NCBI GenBank assembly: GCA_958295665.1
Contig: OY282560.1
Coordinates: forward strand, 272,602,177-272,666,176
Length of the DNA stretch: 64,000 nt
Direction: 5' to 3'
DNA from: Tipula vernalis
Taxonomy: Eukaryota; Arthropoda; Insecta; Diptera; Tipulidae
Part shown: positions 45,533 to 57,899 of the stretch, piece after piece
How positions within the stretch are numbered: the first letter of the stretch is position 1
Layout: each line of letters begins with the position of its first letter
Made by a program: the position numbers and the translations under genes
Notes under the pieces: generated by a model
Seen by the model: the letters and a program-made list of their open reading frames with translations, nothing else
What the model was told of the DNA's origin: nothing
Databases searched by the model: none

Positions 45533-47345
45533 TTTTGGCTAAAATGTTGGGTAAACTAACTTTCCTGGGTATTCAAATGGAGGAGAGCAGCCCAAAAATG
45601 GTTTCATATCCCTACACTTAAAAATTTGGACCGGTTAGCGGTACCTACTTCAAAAGAACATCGTGACGGTTGAGACTTAAAGATTCCCGCTACTAAAATG
45701 AAGTAGAAGTGCCTTTGCTACGCTTTTATAGTTTAAGGGATTTTAACATTTGTTTGGTCCATTTAAATTTCGAAGAATTTCTTTACATACATTTTCTAAA
45801 TGTTGGCCTAATCAGTTAAATGTCCCTCACTGGTCATGGATCGTTTCATTTTTCCAAAAAATATAAACGACAATGAATCCGGCTATCTCCGGAAGATAAG
45901 CTTTTGCTTGGCCGTACGCTACAATCAATCAATCGCTATCTTCTTTGACCATTTGTATAATGGTATTATCAATATTTGTAATTGTACAACGACTCGATTC
46001 GAACGAATCAAATTAAATGCATTGTCATTATTTATCTGTAACAATGTTTAAAGTTGAACATATCTCATAAATACAAATCATTATTCATAAGAATAATGTA
46101 AAGCATATGTCTTTGAGATTTATATATTATCAGTAGTAATTAATCGCACTGGTGATGTTTACACATTTCCGAAATTTAAAATTTACTAAATTAAATAACA
46201 ATTATCCATAAATAAATAAAATAATTAACCTTTTATAGATTAATACGTACATACTAGGAAATTGTTATGTATTATTTTAAAATTTGTGTATAAATTGTTC
46301 TACATAACTATGTACAATGTATGTATGTACTATGCATAACGTAAACATAATAATAGTATTTAGTATGTAGGTTGTACATACTTCGAACAGTTATCATAAG
46401 AAAATCTAAATTGCATACAAGAAGTATTTTATAATTTTCTTTTATTTTAGTAAAGAGAAAATATTTTATTGTTTTCTTATTTATTTAATAATAAATAGAT
46501 ATACAATAAACATGTATAGATTTTTGTTAAAACCCTATTCCTTTGAATAAACATAGTTTTATGTTATTTTGTGTTATGCAGAAATATTTAATTTATGATT
46601 TAAGATAATAATCTTTTATGTAGATCTTATGTAGAATTGGAAGTTGTTGATTTATAAATAAATTATTAAGATTTAGTTTTTGAATTGTTTCAATACTGAA
46701 GAGATTAAATAATGCTAAGTTTTTAAATAAGTGTATCGATTGTTCAATAAGATATTACAGATTTTGAATTTTTATGGGTTCCGGAATGTTTGTCAGGAAT
46801 TTTGGTAGGAAAGGTACCTAATCACGATTTTACTGTAGAATTAAAGGTTTTATAAATTACCCAATAACCGTTATTAAACAGAAGATAAACGGTGTTTAAG
46901 AAAATAAAATTACCAAACAAAATACATTTGTATGTAGTTATGTAGTTATTTCTAACTGATATTTGACCAAACGACATAATACTAGTGACACAAATTGAGT
47001 TTCATTACTAAATATACAACTTTAGTATCAATAAAATGTGTCATGGTTAACCATAATTTCAATTCAACTCAATTCAGTTTCGAAAATGCATAATTTTTTC
47101 CGTTTCTTTACATTTCAGTGCAAACAGTGCTTAAACACAGTTTCCGAACCTTAATTAGTGATTATCAGTTTTAATTTCTATTAAATTATTAAATTAAATT
47201 TGTTTTATTATCTAAAAATACATATATAATTTAGTATCTTAAGATCAGCACACATATCATTACTTTACATAAGAAGAAATGAGCTAAATATAATTAATTT
47301 GTAATAACTAAAAAGATATTTATGATTTAATATTACTTTTGATAT
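45533..47345. other. Non-coding AT-rich stretch
   Basis: No gene or repeat structure recognised in 1.8 kb. Confidence 0.6.
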
Positions 47346-47539
47346 TTTTTTTTTCATTTTTTTATTTTAACCTTAACCTTATAGATACTAAGAAACTAAG
47401 TACTAAGAACGAAAAATTTCACGAAGATATTGATAAAGTTAAACTATTAATATACGGATTGTTAATGTAAACCAGCTTACTCAAGTAGCTCTTTAAACAC
47501 TCTTGGCCATAATCTTTGACTAATTTTATATTTAATATA

Positions 47540-49875
47540 TTGTGTAATCTTGCAGTTCTAAAGTGCGTAGGGACTTTCAGTATAGTTTTGAGAATTTTGT
47601 TTTATACTATTTACAGTTTTTGCAAATTGGTTTTCGCTGCGTCTATCCAAATACAGGGCAGCATATAAAATATCATCTAGGATCCTACTTTTATAAAGCA
47701 ATACTTTGTTTGGTAAATTCATCTTCCTTTTTTTGTTAAGGAGAGGATAAAATATCTTAAAAATAAATTACTTTTATTACATGTTTTTTGAACGTGGCAT
47801 TTCAGAGTTAACCAGGAGTCAAAAAAGAATCCTAAATATTTAACATTCCTTTCCCATTCAATATTAGCTCCATTAAAACTTAGGGGTACCTGAGGCACTT
47901 TCCTTAGGGCCGTACATCGCTTGAAGTAAATCGCTTTATTTTTTCCCACATTTAATTTTAGTTTCTAGTTTTGAAAATATTTAGAAAGAAGTTGTAAATA
48001 ATTTTATATTTTTTAGATCAATTTCTGAAGCTAACTGCTTTCTGAACATGTGACGTATAGATGGCCGTATCATCCGCAAATAGGGTTTTCTCGTTATGGT
48101 GTGCTTCTAGTATATGATTGATGTATATGATGAATAAAGTGGGGCCCTGTGGTACTCCAGGCTAATATATCGGATTCAGTTGTACCAATTTGTACGAAAA
48201 ATTGCCTATATGCTAAATAAGATTTAATAATTTTTATCAAATAGAATGGAAATTTATACAAGTGCATTTTATACAACATACCGTTTACCCTAACTGTATC
48301 AAACGCATTTTGCAAATCTAGTAAAACCATTCCGGTAGATTTTTTAGAATTTCTTGATGATTGGATAAAATCTAGTACGCGTGATGAATCTGATGCACTG
48401 TTAAATGTTGTGCTCGAAAATCAAATTGTTCAGAAATTATTATGTGGTTTTCCTCCAGATGATCGTTAATTTTTGATTTTATCATGTATTCAAGAATTTT
48501 TCCAAGAGTGCATAACAAACTAATATACTAATATACTATCATAACCAGGAGCTTTCATTGGTTTTAATGTTTTTATAATATCAGACAATTCATTTATAGA
48601 AAGCAGACCGTTTGATTCTAGTGTAAAATTCCTATTTTGGTCAATTATTTATGAAACACTATTCACCTTTCCTTTATGGTCCGAAAAAATATTGGAGCTT
48701 ATTTGAAAAATATTTGGAAAATGGTCCGCCAACTGATTTGATTTTTCCTCATTAGTGAATAAAAATGTATTATTTGAACTCTCATTTTTCTTTAATGGCG
48801 GAATACAATATGATTTACTTTTTAGTGATTTTACGGTAGACCAATACTTTCGAGTGCCTTTTACTAAATTTTCTAATTTTGATTGATATCTAGCATTTAT
48901 AAGTTCTAAGATTTTTAAATTAATTAGATTATTAAGAAAATTAACAGTTTGTTTTAAAAATCTTATTCTTGAGCGTTGCCATTGTCGCCTGTATTTGTTA
49001 CGATTATTTATTAACATTTTCATTTCATCCGTGAAAATAATTTGATCTACATGCGCTTTAGGCACTAAAGGTGTACACTCTGTTCTACTGGAAGTAATCA
49101 TATTTGTAAATAATGAAATTGCTCGATCAATATCATTACAGTTTTTAATTGACATTGTATTTAAATACGATGAAGTATATGGTTTTGAACATGGTGCTGG
49201 AAATCAATACAACGATAATTGTGGTCTAATCAATACAACGATAATTGTGAACTTCTCTATTAAAATTACTGATGATACAATTGGATAAAAATAAATCTAA
49301 AATACTGGGAGAACCAGTAGGGCTATAATAAGTTAGACCAGTTGGAGCATAAACAAAACTCAAATTATTATTTTCATTTAAATTATATAAAATACGACCA
49401 GTCGACCACCCTTATTTGACCGCAAACAATTCCAACTCGAATGGCGACAGTTAAAATCATCGCCGGCTATATAACTTTCATTTCTCTGAGTAATTTTTGT
49501 CAGATCATTTGTAACGTGTATGTTATTAGAATTTGGTGCATAACAGCAGAAAACTTTTTCCTGTTCGTTGGACCTTGTGTTAATTGAGATTCCTATGAAC
49601 TCAATACTATTTAATTTGAGATCGGTTAACAAAGAATGTCAAATTTAATTTTTAACTAAAATTGCTACACATCCATGAGATTGAAACTGCCGATCTCGCC
49701 TATAGTAACAAAAACCTGGAATATGAAATTGAATGGTTTGTTTTAAATAAGTTTCTGTGATGAGCATTATATCAATCCCGAGAGTATTTAAAAATTGTGT
49801 AAGTTCAAATTGTTTACCTTTGATGCTTCGAGCATTCCAAGCAGCTAATGTTAATTTATTATGGAGAGACCCCAT
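47540..49875 (-). pseudogene. LINE ORF2 (endonuclease and RT), heavily broken
   Basis: Endonuclease: LTLAAWNARSIKGKQFELTQ, then IMLITETYLKQ (49875-49645), and SYIAGDDFNCRHSSWN (about 49470-49430), where the usual GDFN has an extra Asp. Linker: 49155-48649. RT: MVLLDLQNAFDTVRVNGMLY (48330) and [17 protein letters not shown] followed by [11 protein letters not shown] in another frame (about 48165-48050). VKYLGFFFDSWLTLKCHVQK lies at about 47860. At least five frame breaks. Confidence 0.82.
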
Positions 49876-49944
49876 ATTTTAAAGCAAGCTGAAATATACT
49901 TTGAAGTTGATCCTGTCTGGACTTACAAATTGTTATAGTTTGTA

Positions 49945-51039
49945 CTATTTCGGAGAAAATTGACATAAGTTCAAACGCATTAAATAGATTACCTCCATTA
50001 TTATTATCATCAGTGAATTTATATTATTGTACGAATGACGAGAATTGTTTTGAACTACACTTGAGTAAGTAGGTTGTTGATCAAAATTAAAACGTGCTGA
50101 ATCTACATTTACACTTAGATTTGAAAAATTATTACGGTTATTGATGTTAGAAAAATAAACATTAGAAGAATTAAAATTAGTTATTGATGGATATTGCTGA
50201 CGATGTTGGTTTTTAAAGTTGATTGATTCTTGTATCTTTAAAAAAGCTGCGCGTTGCAGACAAGTTACACAAATATGCCTTGCAGTAGCTCCCTTGAATG
50301 GGCACTCGGTTTCAACATAATCATGATTCACTAAGCAATAATTACATTTAAGTTTAATGTTAGAATTATTCATTCCATGGCCATACATCAGACTTAGTAA
50401 GCATTGAGTAACTTTTTTTGTGTTGGAGTGTGCTAAATCCCATTTGCAAATTACATGTGCAAAATTTTATTGTATTCTTTAAGTTTGTTTAGAGTTACGC
50501 CGCTCTTACTTTAACTTACAAAATATATAGCTTCGTCGTTATGTCTATTTATTTGATCGAGCTGAAACCAATATGTTGTAAGTGTTCTAAAAGTGATGCT
50601 ATTTCCATTGAAGGAAGTCCATACAGAACAAATTTGATAGTTTTATTTTCTTTTAATTTGTATGAAAAGAATTCAGTTACCTCCAAATGCTTAAGACGAT
50701 TGTAATCCGTTAGATTACAAACCATGATTTTATTTCCAACTGATAATCTCTTAATACTGATAGTGTAGTTTTTGATGTTTAACTCAGGTTTCATCATCAT
50801 TTTATTGATTTGATCCAATGACAATTGATAACAATAGGTGGAATTTTATTGTTTTTCGATGTTACAGTTGTTTTATTTGTATATGTGCTGGGTTGTTTTG
50901 AATTTTCGTTTGTTGTGGCTGATGTTTCTCCTAAACCAGTAAATTTATTTTTAACTGGTATGATATACTGACATTGATTTTTCAGATCATCAATTGTTAA
51001 GTTTCTTATAGAAGAAATATTTCCTTTTTTACTTGTCAT
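49945..51039 (-). pseudogene. LINE ORF1 (gag-like), frameshifted
   Basis: Three open pieces. 51039-50797 starts MTSKKGNISSIRNLTIDDLK and is Thr/Asn-rich. 50824-50549 has PELNIKNYTISIKRLSVGNK and KTIKFVLYGLPSMEIASLLE, an RRM-like segment found before the knuckles of Jockey gag. 50388-49945 has the Cys pattern CNYCLVNHDYVETECPFKGA followed by HICVTC. The order and motifs agree with an RNA-binding ORF1 product. Confidence 0.75.
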
Positions 51040-51170
51040 AATTGCACGAAATGTATTAAGTAATCACCGCATGTGGCAAAGATGATGATTTATCTCTTGT
51101 TTTAGAAGATTGGCTACATGCCTCACCAAACATACACCACCGCAAACACGGGTTTACTTTTGTTGCTGTT

Positions 51171-52472
51171 ATTTATTTGTATTTAACTTTACTGTGATAT
51201 TAAACAATATTCGGTAACTACCCAAAAACATATATATGAGTAATTTCATTTTTGAGCAGCAGTGACTGAACTTCATGATTTTTGATTTGTTTAGTTTTTG
51301 GTGTACGTGTAGTAGTTAAAAAAATAAAAAAACACATATATTGATATAGGGTGTGTATTGTGCACAGGATTGTCCCAAAGCTTTGCAAAAAATAGTGAAA
51401 AACGCCATTTGGAGTAAATTAATTTTTAAAAATCGAACCTTTACTCTATGAATATCAAAATCGAAAAAATCGAACTAGAATTTTTTCCAGTTTTTGGTTT
51501 CTTTGAAAATGTTGGTTTTTAAAACCAAAATTGGTAAATCCGGTTGGTGTCAAATGAAATATTCCAAATGTTCAAATTAATATTGTTTACAAAATTTTTC
51601 ATTAAAAATTAACCATCGGTTCAAGTAAAACAAAATCTCTTAATAGTTTTACATATGCATACCTCAACTGAACTAGGTAATTTTTTTGATAAATTGTGGA
51701 ATATAGAATTAAAACGATGAATAAAATTTTATTACTGTCTAAATCTACTACTAAATAAAAGTTTTCCTTCAAATCCTTTAACATTTTTAAACCTAAAACT
51801 CAACGTAATGAAAACAGCTTTCTAGTAGTCAGTCTCCTAAAAATTGGAAACAAAAAATTTACTAAAAAAAAGGCTAAACTTAAAAGCCAAGTCATAATAT
51901 CGTTTAGGACCTTATTTATCTACTTACATCTTACACAAAATATGACACACACGACAGTTATAAAATGTAATTATTACGTCTATAATTAGGGCAAAACTGT
52001 ACATATTGGAAGATTTTATCATTTGGGTCATTAATATAATTTGTAAAAGAAAACAAATGAAATAATCATGAAAGAATGAACATGTAGTTTTTGAAGATGA
52101 ATTACGTTTTTTTATAATAAAGTAAATGGAAATCTTAAGTTTGTTCTTCTACCGAAAACTACTTAAAAAAACAGCACAATATTGAAAGCATACTTTTGTC
52201 CGTTAATGGTTAATCGAAATTATACCATAATTTACCATTTTTCCTACAAAAACTGTAAAAAAACAGAACACTTAAAAATAATTTAATATAATTCACCATT
52301 TTTTGTTATTTCACGACTTCACGATTACAAGACACAATACACGCAACCAACACAGTTACCATTGCAAAATTATCAAAATCTTAGTAACCGTGACTACTTG
52401 TTATCAAAACAAAACAAAAAACTCTTGTTAACCATGCAAAACCAATTACCACCGTTTTAATCAAGTTAAGCC
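51171..52472. other. Non-coding AT-rich stretch
   Basis: Nothing recognised in 1.3 kb. Confidence 0.55.
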
Positions 52473-52705
52473 TGTATTCCATGAGAAAAATTGACTGACA
52501 GTCAAAAAAAAAAAACGAAAAGAGAAAAATAATCTGGTGCGCTATATAAGAGACAGAGGCAACGTTTTTAATTTTATAGAAAAACAATTTTGCTGTAAAA
52601 TAAAAAAAAAAATAAAAAACGTTGTCCTTGTCTCTTATAAGGGCATCAGATTGTTTTTTCCTTTTCGTTTTTTTGACTGTCAGTCAATTTTTCTCATGGA
52701 ATACA
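52473..52705. mobile_element. Palindromic MITE, about 233 bp
   Basis: Arms of about 100 bp start TGTATTCCATGAGAAAAATT (52473-52492) and are mirrored at 52686-52705. Both contain GACTGACAGTC, an ACGAAAAG run, TATAAGAGACA and AACGTTTTT. The centre is A-rich. No coding. Confidence 0.85.
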
Positions 52706-52915
52706 CGCTAAGCCTGAATTCCATTGCGAATAAAAGTTTGTCAGTTAAAATAAAGGGAGATAAAAATATAAAATCGGTGGTTGTGTGAAAGAAAGACAAA
52801 ACGAAGTCAGTCAAGATTTTACTTACATCGAATGTGTGTTTGTATTAGTGGATCGCCATAAGTATGGTCAAAAATTATCAAAATCGAGGTCATTTTATGG
52901 TTATTTAACTAATAT

Positions 52916-53834
52916 CAGAGCCTTCTAGAGTATAGAGCCATAATCTTAATGACATATTTTTTAGAAGCTTTTTTAGTGGTATAACTTTTCACTGAATTCC
53001 ATAGGAATCCATAGTAAAAATGGTGTTTTTTAGCTTCAAGTTTTTCAATGAAAAAAGCAAAAATATTATAAAATATGAATATAAAAGTTTTCTACATATC
53101 TTTAAGAACAATATACAAGAAGGCCACATTGGTGTTAAGTAAATATTAATTGCAGAAATATTAAAATTAAATTATTTCTAAAATATATTTTTTCGAACTT
53201 TCATTTTGAAAAATACATCAAAGTTGGCTCTGACAAATTAGAATAATACTTGCTAAATTTATCTTTAGTTTTACTAGTGTACGTAAGATGTCTAAAATGG
53301 TCACAGAAAAATACGAAAAAAATTATTTAATCGCAAAATTATCACACGTTCCTATATTTTGTGAATTTGTTTTGTTTTTTCTATAATTTTTGAACTTGAA
53401 ATTTCCCCAGGTGGTAATTTTTGGTACGATTTTTCCAAATTTTTTACGGCCATCACTGCCATCTATGTAATGTATATTGACTTAATGACCAAACGAATCG
53501 TAGTAAGCTTTTATTTCAATTTGACCAGAATGCTGTTGTTATGAATTTTTTTTAATATTTTGGTTTAAATAAATCAATTATTACAAGAAAATGAAAACGA
53601 TTTACTTAAACGATATTCATATATGTTGAAACTCAAACATTTATGAAAGTGTTTCAGAAATCATAATTGAAAATTTGTAACGTTTTCATTTAAAAATTTG
53701 TCTTAGGAAAAAAAGTGATTTCCCATATGTTTTGTGTGTTTTACTATGAAAAGTTTCGTTTTTTCGTCGTTTCTAATTCCCTTATAAAAGCTCAGATTTT
53801 TTGATTATGGCTCTATAAAATAGAGGGTGCTCTG
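52916..53834. mobile_element. Non-autonomous hAT-like element
   Basis: 919 bp from CAGAGCCTTCTAGAG to (inverted) CAGAGCACCCTCTA. The inner part of both TIRs reads TATAGAGCCATAATC. The perfect 7-bp flank CTAATAT lies at 52909-52915 and 53835-53841. CAGAG ends and a 7-8-bp TSD fit hAT. No transposase. Confidence 0.85.
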
Positions 53835-54429
53835 CTAATATACGCACACAAATTTTGTGTATGAACGCAAATTTTTTTCCGCACACTAAGTTAATTAAAA
53901 GTTTGTTATTTTTATGGTAAGTGTCATAATTTTTTTTTGGTGGTTGCTTGTAAAATAGCTGTGATAATAAAAAAATATAAAGTTTGTTTACAGTTAAATT
54001 GTGATAAATTGGGATCAATTGTGATAATATCGCTAAATACTATTATTGGCAATTTTATAAAGTAATCGTTTTTTTTTTTAAATAATTTATTGGTGATGAA
54101 AAAGCCAAATTAAAACTCCAAGTGATAACCAAAAATGTATTATTTTTATTTTATTTTTTTTGCTGTTGCTGTCAAAATTTATCAAGATATTTGTGCTATA
54201 AAAAAAAAAAAAAAAACATGCTTTATCTTTGTCACTCCAATCGATTTTTTTTGTGTCTTCTTTCGACTTGAAGTCAGTCCAGTCAATTATTCACAGTGGA
54301 ATTCAGGCTTTACTCAAGTTTATTTGGTTTATCAAATTATTTTGTCAAGACAAAATAAACTGGGGTAACTTGATAATTTTGAAATCATTTGCATTGATTT
54401 TCTTTCAATTTCAAACTAAAGTGCTTTAC

Positions 54430-54799
54430 CAAAACGAAAAGAAAAATCGGATTAAAATTTTTCGATATATTTCCAAAATTATTGCTTTGTTTTCGCTAAA
54501 AACTTCTCGTTTTTGACCGAGTATACCATACAATACTATTTTCAATTAAAAAGTTTCAAAAAAATTTTAATTAGCTGAGAAAATGAAAATTTCATTTTTT
54601 TCGTCCGAAAAAAATTGTTTAGAACCGAAAAAATTAAATTTTCATTTTCTCAACCAATTAAAAATGTTTTTGAATTTTTTAAATTGAAAATGGTATTGTA
54701 TGGTACACTCGGTTAAAAACGAAAAGATTTTAGCGAAAACAAAGCAATAATTTTGGAATTATATCGAAAAAAGTTAATCCGATTTTTCTTTTCGTTTTT
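54430..54799. mobile_element. 370-bp near-perfect palindrome
   Basis: The left arm from AAAACGAAAAGAAAAATCGG (54431) is mirrored to 54799. Arms are about 180 bp, roughly 90% matched, with almost no loop, centred near 54612. It probably derives from a MITE or from inverted duplication. No TSD found. Confidence 0.85.
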
Positions 54800-56995
54800 C
54801 AATGGGTATATCCCTTTAGGCTGTTAGTCAATGTGTTAAATATATTTAGTTAAAAATTAGGTGAAAATAAATAATCGAGGTGAAATATTTTTAACCACCA
54901 AAACATATTTTGCTGTGTGAATTGGTTAAAATTTTGACATTCTTAAATTGTACAAAATGTACCTTATTATTGTGACAACAAAAAGAATTTCAATCATTTA
55001 TTTTAATTAATAATAATTAATTGAATTTATGAAAGATTAAGATTTTCTATAATAAAGGAAGTTTTACATTTTCGGAATACACTTCTAATACAGTCAGCCC
55101 TCTTTCATTTCTTATAATTTGTAAGCGTATTCAATTTGAAACAAATCAAACATGAATTCATTGTGTTTTTGAAATATACATATCTACTCGTTCTACCACA
55201 ATAGAGTTTCCAACATCCGACCATAGTAGAAATTCTACAATTATATTTGGTCCGTTTTCTCTGTATATCCAAATATGTGTATCTTATAAAATGTTAAATG
55301 CATAGTTCAAATTAAATGGACACGTTGATAACATACATGGATTAAATAAAGATTAAAAACAACATTTAACACCGAATTAATGAAATATTAGGTTACGTTT
55401 TTTTAACAACATCTGTCAAAATTTATATACGGTCAGTATCGCGTTAAATTTTTATTGTAGTGAATAAAAAAAATATTTTAAATTTACTGTCAAAATTTTA
55501 ATTTTTAACAAGTTTTTAACAGATTCACTAACATCCTAAAAATGTTTCAGGTTTATATTTTCTTTAACCGAAAAAATTCGAATTAATACCCCATATGCCT
55601 ATACCTACCTAACATGAAATAAAACGTTGTATATTACTAGCAGTACTCGCTTGAAATTCGTCGCCTCGCTCATAAACATCAAACTCGTACTGTTACAAAT
55701 TATTTACCGCCCTTGTGGTAATTGTTAACATAACTTCGTTGTAGATAGGTACTTTGCTAATTCTCAGTTTCCTATAAGTGATCTTGCAATTCTCTTGATG
55801 TAGTTTGAGCTGTCTCGGTAGCAAATGTTTAAGTGAACTTGGTCGGTTGTTAACAGACCGACTGTACACAACAAGTATAACACAGCGTTACACACACAGT
55901 ATGTGAGATGTCAGAAATATAAATAATCTAGATTTTGTTCAATGATTACTTAAGTATGGTAATAAGTGGTTTGTTTCACGAATCACAAACCCTATTACGT
56001 ATGTGGCTAGAATTATTATACTTCAAATACAGAAGATAATGTACGCATCTATAGCTAAGCGGTTGTATATCGCTGAATTCTCCAGTCCATTGCTTTGACA
56101 AAGCCAAACATATAGTTCGCTTTAGAAATACTGTTACAGATGTGCCCGTTAAAGCTAACGTTTTCGACGAAGATGACTTCTGAATCAGTGATCTCTTATA
56201 CTCTTTGAACTGCACTGTCATTGGTGTTGTATGTAACAATTATCGGATTCCTGTTTAAGTGTAATAAATATATGAAGCTTCCGTGTTTTTAATAAAATAT
56301 TCGTGTTAAAGCTGATTAATTAAAACTACTGTGTTTATTTCCATAAAATATGAAATCTTTGGATATTCCAACTGACAGGTGGTGATGAAATGAAGCCTAA
56401 CATAAATAAAAGAGTACCGAAAAGGAAAGTTGTAAAGTAAAACAATCTTGAATCTTGGTCACAATTCTATAACAATGACAGCCAGAGAGCCAGCGTTTAG
56501 CAGGGCAGGAAATTGCAATGTTAGTTTAAGAATCCTTTTTGGCTATAAGATATAAAGGGAGCAAAAAATATAAATCGTCGAAAGTACCGTCGAATACGAA
56601 TTTGAGATGGAAACCTGTTGAATATTTCTCAAAATTATTTTTTTAGAAACGCCCGTATTACAAAATTTAGAGTAAAGGTTGTTTGCTTTCAACTTTTACA
56701 AACAGGATCGGCACAAGCTATTCAAAACACAGGTGGCTACAGAAAACTTACCATGTTTTTACCAAAATATTACAAAGCAATAAAAGGGGTGAGCGAATAA
56801 AAAAAAATAAAATCCTTTTTTCAAATGAATTCTACAGAATAAGTGAATAAAACTTGATTTCAGTTTTTTACCAAGTATCTAATATTTGAACTAAACATTT
56901 TTCGAAGCGAAAATGTTTAAAAGTTAAGAGACATATGTATTGTAAGAGAAGAAGAATATGAAATGCCAGCATATATCGAAGCAATCAAACATCAC
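54800..56995. other. Non-coding stretch
   Basis: No gene or element recognised. An 87-codon minus frame at 55976-56239 has no known motif and was not called. Confidence 0.5.
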
Positions 56996-57260
56996 TTCGG
57001 TATAACTTTGTCGAAGATAGAAGTTTGTTAATTCAGTTTGTTAACACTCAAAAGTCGGTGACTTAAATCGTGTATAGCATCGATTTCTGCCAAGCTGTGG
57101 GTGCAAGCATTTGAGCTAGTCTTGAATTTAGGGGGATGTGGTCATCTGTTGAATACGAAGCTCAGAGCCTTATTTTGGATTCTTTGAAGACATATTTTTT
57201 GTGATGTATTGGTTAGATCATGCAGCAGCTGCGACTGTGATTATGTTTGGCCGAATTTAC
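56996..57260 (-). pseudogene. LINE C-terminal scrap
   Basis: Reverse-strand reading TSQKICLQRIQNKALSFVFN, then ACTHSLAEIDAIHDLSHRLL, resembles the stretch after the RT of Jockey-type LINEs (LQRIQNKALR...HSLA-IP-I). Stops interrupt it. It lies just left of the mariner MITE. Confidence 0.45.
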
Positions 57261-57421
57261 AATACATAAATTAGCCCACTATATTGGTTCAGGGCAGGAT
57301 ATTTTTCCAGATAGCAGCACCGGCCAGTCTCGAGACTATTTTAACGTGTCCAGCTTTCTTAACCCTAATCCAACCCGCAAACTATCTTCTGAAATAACAT
57401 TCAGCACAATATAAAGTCTTA

Positions 57422-57826
57422 TACCGGGTAACCCATTTTAAAAGAGCCACTCAAATAACTACCAGGACAAGGCCAAAAAAAATGTAAATACAAAAGTTGC
57501 ACAACTTTTAGGGGAAAATCAAATGATGACCTTGAATTTGACCTTGAGGACAAATTTCAAGGTCAAGCCTATATTTTAATGGAAACACCTGTTTTTGACT
57601 CTGGATTCTGAAAGATGATACTATATGGCTGAACGTAGAATTTCTTGCGCTTTTAGAATCCATAGTCAAAAATAAGTGTTTCGATTAAAAAACCTAATTT
57701 AACTTGAAATGACCTTAATCATTTGATTTGCCGTAAAAATGTTGCCAAATTTTTGTATGTACACTTTTTTTTTGGCCTAGCCTTGGGAGTTGTTTGAGTG
57801 TTTCCTTTAATTCGGGTCACCCGGTA
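57422..57826. mobile_element. Tc1/mariner-type MITE
   Basis: 405 bp, TIRs TACCGGGTAACCC... and ...GGGTCACCCGGTA, flanked by TA dinucleotides (57420-57421 and 57827-57828). Long imperfect subterminal symmetry: ACTCAAATAACT and AGGCCAAAAAAAATGTA have mirrored partners. No ORF. Confidence 0.85.
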
Positions 57827-57899
57827 TAGACTTTATGTAAATACATATGTAATAATTTTTTATTTATGCTCGTTTGGGGTTGTGTTAAATGTTATGTCA

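Larger units (their letters stand above)
47347..51170 (-). mobile_element. Decayed Jockey-type LINE, minus strand, with both ORFs
   Basis: ORF1 remnants lie at 49945-51039 and ORF2 remnants at 47540-49875. The T-rich run at 47347-47366 is the poly(A) tail in reverse. The 5' limit is uncertain (about 51170). Confidence 0.78.

Noticed and set aside
45836..46051. 71-codon plus-strand frame
   Set aside because: No recognisable motif and ordinary AT-rich composition.
55691..55885. TGTTA...TAACA stretch as a solo LTR
   Set aside because: No TSD, no second copy in the window, and no primer-binding site.
55976..56239. 87-codon minus-strand frame
   Set aside because: No motif, no start context, no related frame nearby; compatible with chance.
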